Part shown: positions 39,243-51,700 of the stretch, one piece after another
How the letters are laid out: each line of letters begins with the position of its first letter
Numbering within the stretch: position 1 is the first letter of the stretch
From: Cephalopachus bancanus
Lineage: Eukaryota > Chordata > Mammalia > Primates > Tarsiidae
Direction: 5' to 3'
Assembly (NCBI GenBank): GCA_027257055.1
Contig: JAPVLO010000138.1
Location: forward strand, 248,001-312,000
DNA: 64,000 nucleotides
The notes under the pieces: model-generated
Databases searched by the model: none
Told to the model about the DNA's origin: nothing
Seen by the model: the letters and a program-made list of their open reading frames with translations, nothing else
Made by a program: the position numbers and the translations under genes

Positions 39243-40100
39243 GGTCTGAAATTAAGTTTGCAAACTTACCATCATGTGTTTACATTAACAGCACTGTACA
39301 AACAACTCAGTAAAATTTTGTAACCTTGGCATATCAGTGTCACACAGCTGTGTTGATATTGATGTGTGGTGGTATCTTTCTGAGTGGCATTCATTATTGT
39401 TGTCGCATGTTTTGGGGTGCCATCATGAGAATGTCAGAATTTGAATTAGAGCAACAAACAAACATTAAATTTATTGTTAAACTTGGCAAGAGCGGAAGTG
39501 AAATCAGGGACATGTCAGTCCAAGTTTATGGGAATAATGCCAAGAGGAAAATGGCAGTGTACAAATGGATAAAGCATTTTCCTGAAGAGAGAGAAAGCAT
39601 CACCGGTGAACAGAGGAGGTCAGAATGGCCAGTAATTAGCAGAACTGATGAAAACATCCCCAAAATTTGTCAAATTATGTGTCAATATCCTCCACTAACT
39701 ATGAGAAGCATAGCAGACCGAATAAGCATCAATAGAGAAACAGGAAAATCTTAACTGAAATTATTGCCATGAGAGAGGTGTGTGCAAAAATGGTCCCAAG
39801 GAAGCTCTTGCATCACAGCAATGCACCAGCTCACACAGCACTGTCAGTGAGACAGTTTTCAGCCAGTAAACAAATAACTATATCGGAACACCCACCCTTC
39901 CTACTCACCTGATCTGGCCCTCAGTGACTTTTTTCTTTTCCGGAAGCTAAAGAAAAAATTGAAAGGAAGACATTTTGATGACATTCAGGACCTCAAGGGT
40001 GATATGATGACAGCTCTGATGGCCATTCCAGAAAAAGAGTTCCAACATTACGCTGACTGGTGGACTTGTTGCTGGCATCAGTGCACAGCATCTCTTTGGA
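39243..40100 (+). pseudogene. Mariner transposon with broken transposase
   Basis: It follows a TA at 39241-39242 and starts with the terminal repeat 'ggtctgaaattaagtttg'. The frame from about 39427 matches a mariner N-terminal helix-turn-helix (MSEFELEQQTNIKFIVKL...; ...MAVYKWIKHF...; ...RSIADRISINRET) and ends after a frameshift at 39754. Further on, HHSNAPAH stands where HHDNAPAH carries a catalytic aspartate (D to S). After another frameshift, YSPDLALSDFFLF keeps the last motif. The stretch with the first catalytic aspartate is deleted. Dead copy; right end uncertain. Confidence 0.85.
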
Positions 40101-40761
40101 CCAGGTGTTTTGTGATTATGAGGGGCTTTCTAGGAGAGATTGGTCAGTTCATAATGAGGAAATGGTGACAGACAGTAGTAACAGCAGAACTGAGGTAATA
40201 AGTCAAATATGAAAACAGAGACAGAGTGAGTAAATGTGAACTTGAAGAACTCAAGAGGCCAAGTAGGATTCGAGGTCCATTATTTAGTGGGGTGCAAATT
40301 CTCATGTTGGGCTTTTACAAGCCCATGTTTCATGGGCAGTGTAAATTTATTAAAGTATCCAGAACACGTAAAACATAAAGCCTGTGTGATATTTCTCACT
40401 AACTCAAGTTCCTATAGCAACTTTTGTTGGATAGAAGAATATCTCGTTTCTTTCACTCATGTCTAATTTGAATCTAAATATCTTAAGGAAAGTATATGTT
40501 AGTATTCACTATTTTCACTTTCTTAATACAAATGTGTGTGCTCTGTCTTAACTTACCTGAAAATAACTAGAACTTTTAAAAATCAATACCCCTGTGGCAA
40601 GTAGCACAGGCTTATTCATATTAAATATTGTAAGCACCATCTTCTTCTTCTGTATTACTGAGGGTTTAAAAAGATAATTTTCAACTCTTGATTCTGCAAA
40701 TGATTTACCTAAATTTTATGCATTTTTCTCTCATAGAACTTTAATACTAAAAATAGTGAAC
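40101..40761. other. Intergenic, nothing recognised
   Basis: No gene. The mariner's 3' terminal repeat should lie near here but could not be placed. Confidence 0.4.
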
Positions 40762-40763
40762 TA

Positions 40764-43127
40764 CGGGCATACCTTGGAGATTTTGCAGTTTTGGTTGTAG
40801 GCTACCCCAGTAAGGTGAACAATAGAGTCACACACATTTTTTGGTTTTCCAGTGCATGTAAAACTTATGTCTACACCATGCTGTGTACCATACCACTACA
40901 GTCTAGTAAGCATACAATAGCCTTTTGTCTAAAACATAGCACATACCATAATTTTTAAATATTTTATTGGTACAAAAGGGTAATGATCTGAGACTTCAGA
41001 GAGTTGCTATCTTTTTGCTGCTGGAGGGTTTTACCTCGATGTTGATGACTGCTGACTGATTAGGGTGCTGGTTGCTTTGTTTGCAGTGACTGTGGCAATT
41101 TCTTAAAATAACACAACAATGAAAAGTGTGCTACATCGATTAACTCTTCCTTCCATTAATGATTTCTTTGTAGCATGTGATGTTGATTGTTAGCCTTTTA
41201 CCCACAGCAGAGCTTCCTTCAAAATCAGAATCAATCTTCTCACATCCTGCTACTGCCTTATCAATGTAAGTTTGTTCAGTACTCTAATTCCTTTGTTGTC
41301 ATTTCAAAAGTGTTCACAGCATCTTCACCATGAGTAGACTCTATATCAATAAATTGCGTTCTTTGCTTATTATAAGAAGCAACTTCTCATCTGTTCAAGT
41401 TTTATCATATAACTTCAGTAGTTCAGTGACATCTTCAGGTCTTACTGTGAATTCTAACTTTTTGCTATTTTCACCACATCTGCAGTTATTTCCTCCACTG
41501 AAGTCTTGAACTCATCAAAGTCATCCATGAGGGTTGGCATCAACTTCTTCCAAACTCCTGTTCATGTTGAGATTTTGACCTCTTCTTTTGAGTGACGAGT
41601 GATTTTGATGGCATTTAGAATAGTGAATCCTTTCTGGAAGGTTTTCAGTTTACTTTGTCCACATCCAACAGAGGCATCGCTATCTGTGACAGCTATTGCC
41701 TTATAAAACTTCTTTTCCTAATAAGAATTATTAGTTGATCAAAAGTCAAAATTATTCCTTGATCCATGGGCTACAGAATGGATGCTGTGTTAGCAGGCAT
41801 GAAAGCATTAATACTTCTTCATCTCCACCAGAGCTTTTGGGTGAAGAAGTGAATTGTCAATGAGAAATAATATTTTGAAAGAAAACATTTTTTTCTGAAC
41901 AGTAGGTCTCAACAGTGGACTTAAAATATTCAGTAAGTTATGATGTCATTGTGTAAGTTATGTGTAAATGTACTGTTATCCAGGCATTGATGTTCAATTA
42001 CTAGAGCACAGGCAGAGTCGATTTAACAGAATCCTTAAGGGCTCTAAACTTTTTTGAATGGTAAATGAGCATTGTCTTTAACTTAAAGTCACTAGCTGCA
42101 TTTGCTTCTAACAAGAGAGTCTGTCTTTTGAAGCTTTGAAGCCAGACGTTGACTTCTCCTTTCTAGCTATGGAAGTCCTAAATGGCATCTTCATCTAGAA
42201 CTTTGAAGATCTATTTTTTGGTGTAGCCACATTCATCAATGGTCTTAGCCAGATCTTCTGGATAACTTCAGGTAGCTTCTCCATCAGCACTTGCTGCTTC
42301 ACCTTGCACCTTTATGTGATGGAGATGGATTCTTTCTTTAAACTTCATGAACCAACCTCTGTGAGCTTCAAACTTTTCCTCTGCAACTTTCTCACCTCTC
42401 TGAGTCTTCCTAGGATTGACGCGAGTCAGGGCTTTACTTTGGATTAGGCGTAGTTTAAGGTAATGTTGTGACTGAATTCTTCTACCCAGACCTCTCAGAC
42501 TTTCCCCATATTTGTAAAAGACTACTTCACTTCCTTACCAGTCATGTGTTCACTGGAATAGCATTTTAATTTCCTGTAAGAACTTTTTCTTTGCATTCAC
42601 AACTGGTATAAGAGGCCTGATTTTCAGTCTAGCTTGATTTTCACCTTGCCTTCCTTACCCAGCTTAATCACTTTTATTTTATTGTTTAACTATGGAAGTC
42701 TTTCTTTCACTTGAACACTTAGAGGATATTCTAGGGTTGTTAACTGTCCTAATTTTAATGTGTGTGTACAAGGGGGTCTGGAAGAGGGAAAGTGTCAAGG
42801 GACATCTGGTCCATGCAGGAGTCAGAACACACAGTGTTTATTGGTGATGTCCACGGTCTTACATGGGGTACATTTGTGGTGCCCCAAGACAGTTGCAGTA
42901 GTAACTTCACAGATCACTGATCACCATAACAGATTTAATGACAGTGAAAAATTTTGCTATATTGTGAGAATTACCAAAATGTGACACAGAGATATGAAGT
43001 TGGGTCCATGGCTTTGCAGACTTACTCTACTCAGGGTTGCCACAAACCTTCAATTTGTAAAACAAACAAACAAAAAAGTATCTACAAAGTGCAATACAAC
43101 AAGGTGCAATAAAACAAAGCATGCCTG
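40764..43127 (-). pseudogene. Tigger1 DNA transposon, near full length
   Basis: A pogo-type element. The left end 'cgggcataccttggagat' and right end 'aagcatgcctg' are its terminal inverted repeats, and TA at 40762-40763 and 43128-43129 is the target duplication. At about 2.36 kb it is close to the roughly 2.4 kb I recall for Tigger1. The transposase runs on the minus strand and is ruined by stops and indels. For example, at 41771-41773 the glutamine codon of the conserved LQPMDQG motif has become a stop. It cannot encode active transposase. Confidence 0.95.
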
Positions 43128-43129
43128 TA

Positions 43130-43848
43130 TTGACATTAATATTTCTTATTAGTTTTTCACAAGTAAAACAGACTCTTTAACATATTAGCCTTATTTAATA
43201 ATGTAGGTTCTTTACTCTTGAAGGAGTAAAATTCCTCCTATATAATAAGAAATTGCCAATAAAAGTATCTTTTATGGCCCATGTAAAGCACATTTCTCCC
43301 TGTTTCCATTTAATAGCTGGCATCGCGGATAATGAATGAAAGAATAATCCTTATAAAATTAATGATACCTATAAGAAGATTTGAATCTCTCATTGAAATT
43401 TAACAATGAGATTTGTAAACAATTCGGTTTTATTGAAATGAGCAGTGATGGTTCTACTAGGGCAGAAATGAATAAAAGCCATCTTGCGTGGTTAGATTGT
43501 TATATGGGCAACACCAATTTAAACCCACCCTAAGAATTTCATTTGTCCCTTGTTTATAAAAATCATTATACTTCATAATATTGTGACATTTTAAGTAAGG
43601 TTTTTGACCTTTAGTGCAAATGGGATGTACAAATAGGTTAAATAAATTGATTTAAGTTAATTTGTTGCATTTTTTATAAATCATTTCAATTTCATTTTAT
43701 TGATTCAATGCCAATTTATTGTAGGAATAAGAAACATCTCTATTTAACAGTTTGCTAGCTAATACTATGTATCTTGCTACTTTATCCTTCACTGTTTAGA
43801 CTCCAGAAATATGAAACTGCTTTAGATAATTTCCCCGTAATTTTTCCA
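43130..43848. other. AT-rich intergenic
   Basis: No gene or named repeat. Confidence 0.4.
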
Positions 43849-44040
43849 GCGACTTCCTATTTGGATCTTTCTGTAGTTCTGAGTTCTCCATGAAGCTCTT
43901 TCCAACCACTACAGAGAGTATTTGTTTTCCTTCCTTTTTATTTATGCACATTGTCTCATCAAAAATTGTTATTTATTGTGCTATAACGTAATTTAGTTTA
44001 ACTTCTGGTCCCTGGTAGACTAAAACACTTTTTAAAAATT
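43849..44040 (+). mobile_element. L2 LINE 3' region
   Basis: 'gaagctctttccaaccacta', 'ttatgcacattgtctcatc', 'attgttatttattgtgc' and 'ccctggtagactaaaac' follow the L2 tail, sense strand. Diverged. Confidence 0.6.
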
Positions 44041-44052
44041 GCCACTGCATTT

Positions 44053-44356
44053 GGCCAGGCATAGTGGCTCACATCTGTAATCCTAGCACTTTGGGAAGCC
44101 AAGGCAGGAGGATTGCTTGAGCCCAAGAGTTTGAGACCAGCCTTGGCAACATAGTGAGATCTCATCTCTCTCTAAAAAAAAAAACAAATTAGCTGAGCAT
44201 AGTGATGCGTGCTTGTAGTTTCGGTTACTTGGGAGGCTGAGGCAGTAGGATTGCATGAGCCCAGGAAGTTGAGGCTTCACCGAGCCATGATAGTGCCACT
44301 GAGCTCTAGCCTGGGCAATGGAGTGAGACCTTAACTAAAAAAACAAAAAACCAAAA
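44053..44356 (+). mobile_element. Alu dimer, older general type
   Basis: 'ggccaggcatagtggctcac' to an A-rich tail, with both arms and the A-rich linker present. It lacks the GC-rich subfamily hairpins. The 65-residue antisense frame is not a gene. Confidence 0.92.
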
Positions 44357-47300
44357 TTCCCTGTTATCTAGCATAGTACTTAAAAAATATTTGTGGCTTT
44401 GAATGGAGCTGTTATTGAGCATGTAACACACTAGTTAAGTACCTTGCTATGAACTTTGATTAAATACAAGGGGGGACCCCCCCAAAAAAAACCAGAATTA
44501 TCTTTTGGAGAATGGGTCCCTTATGGTGTATTAGAGTATATACAATATATAGTTAATACATATTAAATTGTATATAATTATATGTTAAATTATATATAAT
44601 TTCCTATGAGAATATATATATTTCTTTCAGAAATAGCTCAAACTAATTAAAAAATAAAAACCTAAAACAAAAAAATAAGTGACAACAATCACAGCAACAA
44701 CAACAAACCACTTCAAGAAGAACAGGAAAAGAAAAAGACAGAAACCCTAGAGTTGCCGTCCCCTTTGGCATGATCAGAAAAGTTCTGGATTTTAGGTCAG
44801 GTAAACTGCTTTTCAGTGTTGGTATTTACCTGTGGCCCAGATTTGTTTTGTTTCTTTTGTTTTTGTTATAGATAATACTACTTACTTTTTATTAACCTTT
44901 CTTTCCTCATCTGTCAAAACGGACATGGAAATATTTGATTACTGAAGTCAATGATTCTATTATAAGTGAAATCTTTTCATACCATACAATCAATGCATGG
45001 AATTTAGGTCCTTTTATAAACTGGTTTAAGTGACTTTTTTCAGCCTGTCATGATAAGTTAGTTAAGATTTTCTAAAAAGTTAAGCTTTATTCATTATCTT
45101 TTTTTCCTAGCTTTAAATTTTCAGTTTCATTTAATCTCATCTACTTTATATTTGCCTTGATAACATGTAAAACATATATTTAGATATTTGGCTTTATTAA
45201 TTTGGAAACTATTAAAATTATAAAAATATTAAATTGCTAGAAAGAAGATGACTGTCGTAGAACTACTTTTTAATGAAGTTTAAAATCTTGGAAATGATTT
45301 AGGATTTAGTCACTGTCTTGGCCTTCTCTAGCAAAATGATATTTAAGACCATACCCAAAAAAGGAAATATTGGGCTACCAAGCAAATTCAATCATTTTGA
45401 ATATATATATGTATGTATGCATACATATTTCAAAATATAGAATTTACAGTTCATGTGTTTAAAATATTTATGTGAAACATGTTTTAATGCAAATGTGTTA
45501 CCTATCATTAGAATTAATGTTGATTCTTTTTTTGTTTTTAAAGGATAACACTTTCATCTCAGTGATATTAATCTAAATCTCTCAGGATATGAACAAATGA
45601 AAGGACTGTATCTGTTTATTTATTTCATCCTCTGAGTATCTATTTTTTATTCTTAGAGGTATTTCTGCTTTATATTTTGGGTAACTGACACTTCATTTTA
45701 TGAGAGCCATAGATTATTCTAGTAAAACATTATATTTAGCATATACATGTATGATTTATTGAAATTCTTCTTATGTCCTTCTGCTTTGTTTCATATCAGC
45801 TGCCATGGTAAAGTCTTTTTTTCCAAGAAAATTCCAAACTTTGCTATTCTTCTTTTAGCAGCCGTCAATTTCACTAAATTCAAAATTATAAAGTATACTC
45901 AAACATACTTGACTACAGTATTTTTATCTACTGGCTTAATGGCAAGACTGAAGAGGAATAATAAATGTGATTTAAAGTAGGTGAAAAGAAATAAAGACAT
46001 TTAAGTTCAGTTAAGGGCATGAATTGAAGGGAGTCTCTAAATTGAGAAAATCAATGGCATACTTTAAATTTGAATCTGATTCAATTTGACAATTGAATTC
46101 ATTGTCAGGTTTATAAACTGCATCTCTTGAAAGGACTTGAAGAAATTGGCATAAGAAAACCCTCTCCTTTGTTTTCCCTTTTGTGTATTTCTGATATCAT
46201 CATCATCATTAAACTTTATTACATTTCGATTCATAGATAAGTCTCTGGTAAGAGTAACAACTGTTTTCACATTAGCCTCCCTGACTATACTACCTAATGC
46301 TGTACATATTGTCTCTAACGCTGTATGATGATGCAAATGTCTTCCAAAGGTGTTAAATATTAGCATCTCAAAAAGGAGTGATTTGCCTCGCACTTTCCAC
46401 ATTATTGATATACTTGAGATTTCTTCTGTATGTGACCTAAATTTTCCAGGCTTTAAGGTCAATTCACAGATCTCATATAAACCTAAATTTAATTTTATGA
46501 TTTGAGGGATACTTTGTTATAACATCTTTTTCTGTAACGTTACTAGAAATATTTCAATAAAAGTACAATGGCAAGACTATTTCAAAGGGATAGCAATACT
46601 GGAAGGTGTATGACTTAGCCAGATAAGGCTCGCCAAAAGGGAAAGGAGAGCGGCTTGAATGTACACACAGATGGATTGGAAACCAACAGCAAATTGAAAA
46701 ATGCAAAGTTTTGCTCACAAGGTGACCTGGGAGAAAGGCAGTTGGCTGGGGCCTTGGGAGGAGGCGGGGGAGGGGGTGGTGAAGATTTTTCAGGTTTAAT
46801 AATAAATAGGTACACATAAATAATTAGTTTCTGACAGATTTAATGCTAACCCCATCATAGGAGAAGAGAAATCTACATATTGAAAGAAAGCAGTTAAAAT
46901 GTTGACTTGCAGAATGACAGAGGTACAGAGGATACATTTAAGTGGAGACAGGCAGCTTGTCTAAATACAGCTAATATTAAATACAGGTGATTATAGCATT
47001 TGAAATTGAAATTAAAAATAATCTCTGATTCACTTCTTTCAAAATTGCCAAGTCCCCTCAGCTGCATATTTCACCAGGTGCTGGTGCAGTTGGAACAACA
47101 AGCATATCCAATGGTTTAAAAATAACATTCACGGGTGTCACCTGATGTCACTCCAGATAAGAAGTGATGTTCCCAATCAGAGAGAACACACTCTGGTATT
47201 CATCCGAACACTTCCTAACCTGCGCTACATATTTGTGTCATGAATTTTAAAATAATCTTTTCGATCTTGAACATATTAAATAGATTAAGCTTGCTCAAGG

Positions 47301-47570
47301 TTGTAAACACAGACAGGAGTGGAAGACTTTCATTTTGAAACTGTATCCTGTACGGAGCTTCTTTTATATGATTGGGTTTAAAGAAAATAAAGTTGCTTCA
47401 ATTTTCAAAATATCACAAACTGGGTTAAACATTAGGGTGGCATTCATGAGCTCTTGTTCTTCAAAATGATATTTAAGATCTGCAGTCTCAGGCTTCTTCT
47501 CAAGTACACAGGCTCCTAAATATATTAGTTCAGAGTGGGGGAAGGAAGAAAACATTTCTCATGGCACTCG
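44357..47570. other. AT-rich intergenic
   Basis: 3.2 kb without a gene I can support. A 132-residue antisense frame (46064-46462) and an 87-residue one (46554-46817) have no recognisable domains. A purine-rich G tract is at 46755-46785. TA-rich patches are at 44535-44625 and 45400-45430. Confidence 0.4.
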
Positions 47571-47574
47571 GGCA

Positions 47575-47745
47575 AGCAATGTGCAAAGTGCTTTGTGTGC
47601 AATTTACGTTTCCCAGTAAAAGTTCCATGAGGAAGGTATTTTATCTATTTTACAGATAAAGTAACTGAAGTCCTGAAAGGTTAAGTTGATTTTCTAATAT
47701 CAAAAAGAAACTCAAATTCTCTGGAAGCCCAGACTTTTTCTATGT
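47575..47745 (+). mobile_element. MIR SINE fragment
   Basis: 'gcaaagtgctttgtgtgcaa', 'gaggaaggtattttatctat', 'tttacagataaagtaactga' and 'aaaggttaagttgatttt' are the MIR core in order. Confidence 0.75.
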
Positions 47746-48398
47746 ATGTACCTAAATATCCCGTAAAGGTTGTTTCTCAAATTTATGTGGAAAGAAGTAA
47801 TAAAATACTTTTTAAAAATACGTTGGTATTACCTCCCAATAACCCCTCCATCCCGATTTGACCTTAGAGTCTGTAAATAAAGAGTCCTGAATAATAAATG
47901 TGTTCATTACTATTACTAAACTCACAGACTGAGTCTTATCAGGCATCTGTACAAAAAAAAAAAAAACAACCTTGAAAACTATAGTAGTTGCATATTACAG
48001 TCACTCCTCATCCATCTGAAAATAAGCTAACAATTTAGAATAGTACTCGCTCTGTATTGTCCAAAATCTTTGAGAAGATCATAAATAGGTTCCTTCTAAT
48101 GTTATTAAGCTTTTCTGGGAGAAAAAATTGAATTAACAGGATCACAGATGCAAAACTCAAAATGGCCTAGAGAAGATAAATGAATGTGAGATATCAGTAA
48201 CATGCCATAGTTACTGTGATGATTTTAATAATCATTTTCACAATTTCTTACTTCCAAATGTCATGGAAATCTGAATGAAAAATATAAATTTCAGATTTAA
48301 AAAGCCCAGCACCGATAAAATACTATTTTAGAATAAAAGAAAAAGAAACAAAACAACAACAAAAAGGGGTGGGGGAGAATTTGGTGTTGGTCAGTCGT
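47746..48398. other. AT-rich intergenic
   Basis: No gene. An A-run lies at 47954-47967. Confidence 0.4.
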
Positions 48399-48411
48399 AA
48401 GAAGCACCAAT

Positions 48412-48707
48412 CAGCGGGCTCGGTGGCTCAGCCTGTAATCCCGCGCCTTTGGGAGGCTGAGGTGAGTGGATTGCCTGAGCCCGCGGGTTCGAGACCCGCC
48501 TGGGCAGCGAGACCTCATCTCTACAATAAATCAAAAAATCAGCCGGGCGTGGTAGCGCATGCCTGTAATTCCGGCTACTGGGAAGGCTGAGGCGGAAGGA
48601 TCGCGGGAGCCCAGCGGGTCGAGGCTGCGGTGGCCGGAAGCGGCCACTGCACTCCAGTCTGGGCGACAGAGCGAGACTCCAACTCAAAAAAAAAAAAAAA
48701 AAAAAAA
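48412..48707 (+). mobile_element. Young Alu, best copy of GC-rich subfamily
   Basis: Sense dimer with a 24-25 base pure A-tail and a perfect 13-bp TSD, aagaagcaccaat, at 48399-48411 and 48708-48720. It retains many CpG dinucleotides. The derived features are all intact: A-box region tggctcagcctg, B box ggttcgagacc within a perfect stem, linker 'ctacaataaatcaaaaaatc', right-arm hairpin, and terminal 'gactccaactc'. Open frames of 64-139 residues on both strands are Alu artefacts. Confidence 0.97.
48424..48499 (+). promoter_or_regulatory. Internal Pol III promoter (A and B boxes) of young Alu
   Basis: The A-box-like tggctcagcctg lies at 48424-48435 and the B box ggttcgagacc at 48486-48496. The B box matches the consensus GGTTCGANNCC exactly and lies in a perfect stem (48483-48488 with 48494-48499) like a tRNA T-arm. 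Activity is inferred only. Confidence 0.65.
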
Positions 48708-48720
48708 AAGAAGCACCAAT

Positions 48721-51700
48721 GGGATTTATGTGGGTGGTCATTTGTTCTGTTGAGCTCTGTATACCCAGACTTTGGTCTCTTGGCATTTGGACAATCACTT
48801 CTAGCCTCATTTTTCATTAAATATTATAAAAATCTTTTTTTTCTCATTCACTAACTCAAAAATTAAAGAAGACAGTTAATTGATTGCTAGTGAACAAGTT
48901 AAATGACAGTATCTACATAAATGCTTTAGCTGTCTCCCCATTTTGACATTGTTTCTGTTTCTTAATTAAACTCTTTTAGCTTAGCCATTTGCATTAAGAC
49001 CATCAACCCACTCAGTTTTGCTTCGATCCAGGCTGTATTTTTACACCTCGCTCACGGGTTTTCACAAGAAATTTTGCCAGACTCCTTGCTGAGTCCGCAT
49101 ACATCAAGGTGACTACATTTCCTTGACCTACAAAACTAGAAGTGTCAGAATATCCAATAAGGTAATAGGTCATTCATATAATAAAGTGAATTTATGCTTT
49201 CTCCCTTTGACTAGATGGGTAAGAGATAGAATCTAGCTTTCTTGCTAAAAAGATGGGGGAAAAGAAAATTAACTGCAAAAGAAACAGAGAAAACTATGAA
49301 GAAAACTTGTTTCAATTTGTATTCCACTAAATAGTCAGGAGATTTTTATTGTGAATCTTCTTGAAAGTGAAATGATCTTTTTTTCTTACACCTCAGCTCT
49401 TCAGAAAACCATAGAATTGTGCATGTTTCTTGTGGGGATGACCTTAACTGTGGCCATAAACCTTTTTTCAACTGTAGCTTGATAATATTGCTAATTGATT
49501 TTTCTTGAGTGAGGAGTAAGAGGAAAGAGATTTTCTTCCATGTCTGAACTGACCTCTCAAATTAAAGCTCTGAAAGTTATTTCTCATAAAATCCTATAAG
49601 ATGTCTATATTTTAGGGACAGTAGCACAATTGAAAACACTGAATCAGGGATTATAACTGCATTTCTATATTTCCTAAAAGTATAAAGATGATAGTTATAA
49701 ATTTTTTTGGAGCCATAGCCTACTAATATTGTTCAAGCCATTTGTCTTGCCATGTGAAATCTGAGGCACTCATGAATAATTTGAGAATTTCCCATATAGG
49801 GATTAATTATTAATGATTGATTATATTCTTTACTCTATATTCAGATATTATGGAAGAAATACCCAGAAAACCAAATCCTTTGCAACCATAAATCTAGTTT
49901 TTCATACGGACAAAAAACTATCAAATATCAGCTTAATGTCATCAAGTAAATATATAGTTGCTTTGGTTATTGTTTCAGTCAACATTTTAGTTATAAAAGG
50001 AAACTTTACAGGTGTAAAGTTGATTGAATTTATCCTTCTGTACAGCTTATAGTTATAATTATTTACAGCTTTTTACCTATTTGTACCATAGTGTGATAGA
50101 CAATTTTAATGGTGTCCAACTATAATTAACAAATTCCTGTGTAGAAGAGAGAGAGGATATAATAAAATGTAATAAAATATTAATTAAAAGGTTATTAAAA
50201 TTAGAATTACTTTATAAAAATTTACATTGACATCTCTATTATTTGTATTAAATCATTCCATTTCCCCATGAAGGAAATGCATGTAATTTAATTAAGTGAA
50301 AGCATATGCTTTTTTATAACAATATATTGCATAATATTAAAATTTGTTAATTAACAGAAGTCAAAAATAAAGCATATTTATCTAAAATATTAAGTGATTG
50401 TTCATACAAGGTCAAAATTCTTTACAAATATTAACTAAAAAAGTTCATTAAAATGCGTTTATTTAACCTATGTGTGTATCTTTATTTTGGACTTTCAAAT
50501 TTAACACAAAACTGTAAAAATTGTATAATTAAAAAATTATTTTTTAAATAAGCATTTACTGATGCTTATTGGAAAAAGTCATAAAACAAGCATAGAAAAT
50601 TTACTAATGTTAAAGCAGAATTGCAATTAAGATGGAAAAGTATCATAAAATGTATATAGGTCATTAGAGATTCGTGTGAAACACAGTAAGGGACAAAGAT
50701 TGGGAGCTCTCCAGACTGTAAGCACGCCTTAATCCACACACCCTGGATGTAGTTTCTAACTAAATCCAAAAACACTTATTATAATTTTTGTAATTGAAAG
50801 TGGAATTGTCTTAGAAATTATTAATACCAGTACACCTACAGTTATGTATTAAGCCTGTGAGAATTTTCTTTTGAATAGAAACAAGTGGTTTCTCACTGCA
50901 TGAAAATATAACACTTAATACCAACATGATTTGTTAGTAATTGTTGAAAACATATTAAAACACAAAAATTGTAGATATTTGGGAATCATTTATGACCACT
51001 TAGTGTTATCAATGTCCTTATAAACATAATACATTCAAATTAGAGCAGACTGTCTCATTCTCAGTTTTCAGAAAATTAAGAAATGGCATTTAAGTATCAT
51101 GACAAGTATTACTGGAAATTTAAAAAAAAATTAAATGTAAAAATTGAAGAATGTTATTCAATTAAATCAATGATAAGGAATTATTTAAACCTCTACATAA
51201 TTTTTAAAGGATGTTTGCTTTTCTTTCCTCCTTAAACAGCTTTGTTGTATATTTGGAAATTAAGTATTCAACTGTGCATCTATAAACCAGGCTTTTAAAA
51301 ATGTTTCAATCAAAACAAAATGCTTTTTAATTGGTGTATTTTCTCTTCCCATTGATCATTTGCTAGTTATATTTACTTTATTTTATTTCTAATATATTAT
51401 TAATTTACGAAATAAAGAGATAGATTATGCAAAATGCAATGTATTATTTTTAAAAATAATTGAAAAAGTGGTCATTGTGTACTAGCTTGACATAGATGAG
51501 AGGTTATGTGGAAGTGAGCCACAGTCGAGACTTAGTCAAATTTATCATTAGAACAATATGAAAATAATTTCGAAATTAGAAAAACCATCATCCAAAACTC
51601 TCCAATTCCTTAAATGTTAATAACATATTTTGAGAATGCATTAGCCAGGAAACATGCTATAGTGATGCAACGTTTCTTATGCAGTTGACTCTCCCATCAT

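Noticed and set aside
39326..39754. 142-residue frame as a possible live transposase or host gene
   Set aside because: It is the mariner N-terminal part only. It ends at a frameshift and the catalytic region is deleted or mutated.
46740..46790. G-rich tract as a CpG island or promoter
   Set aside because: It is a short purine run without CpG clustering, TATA or initiator context.
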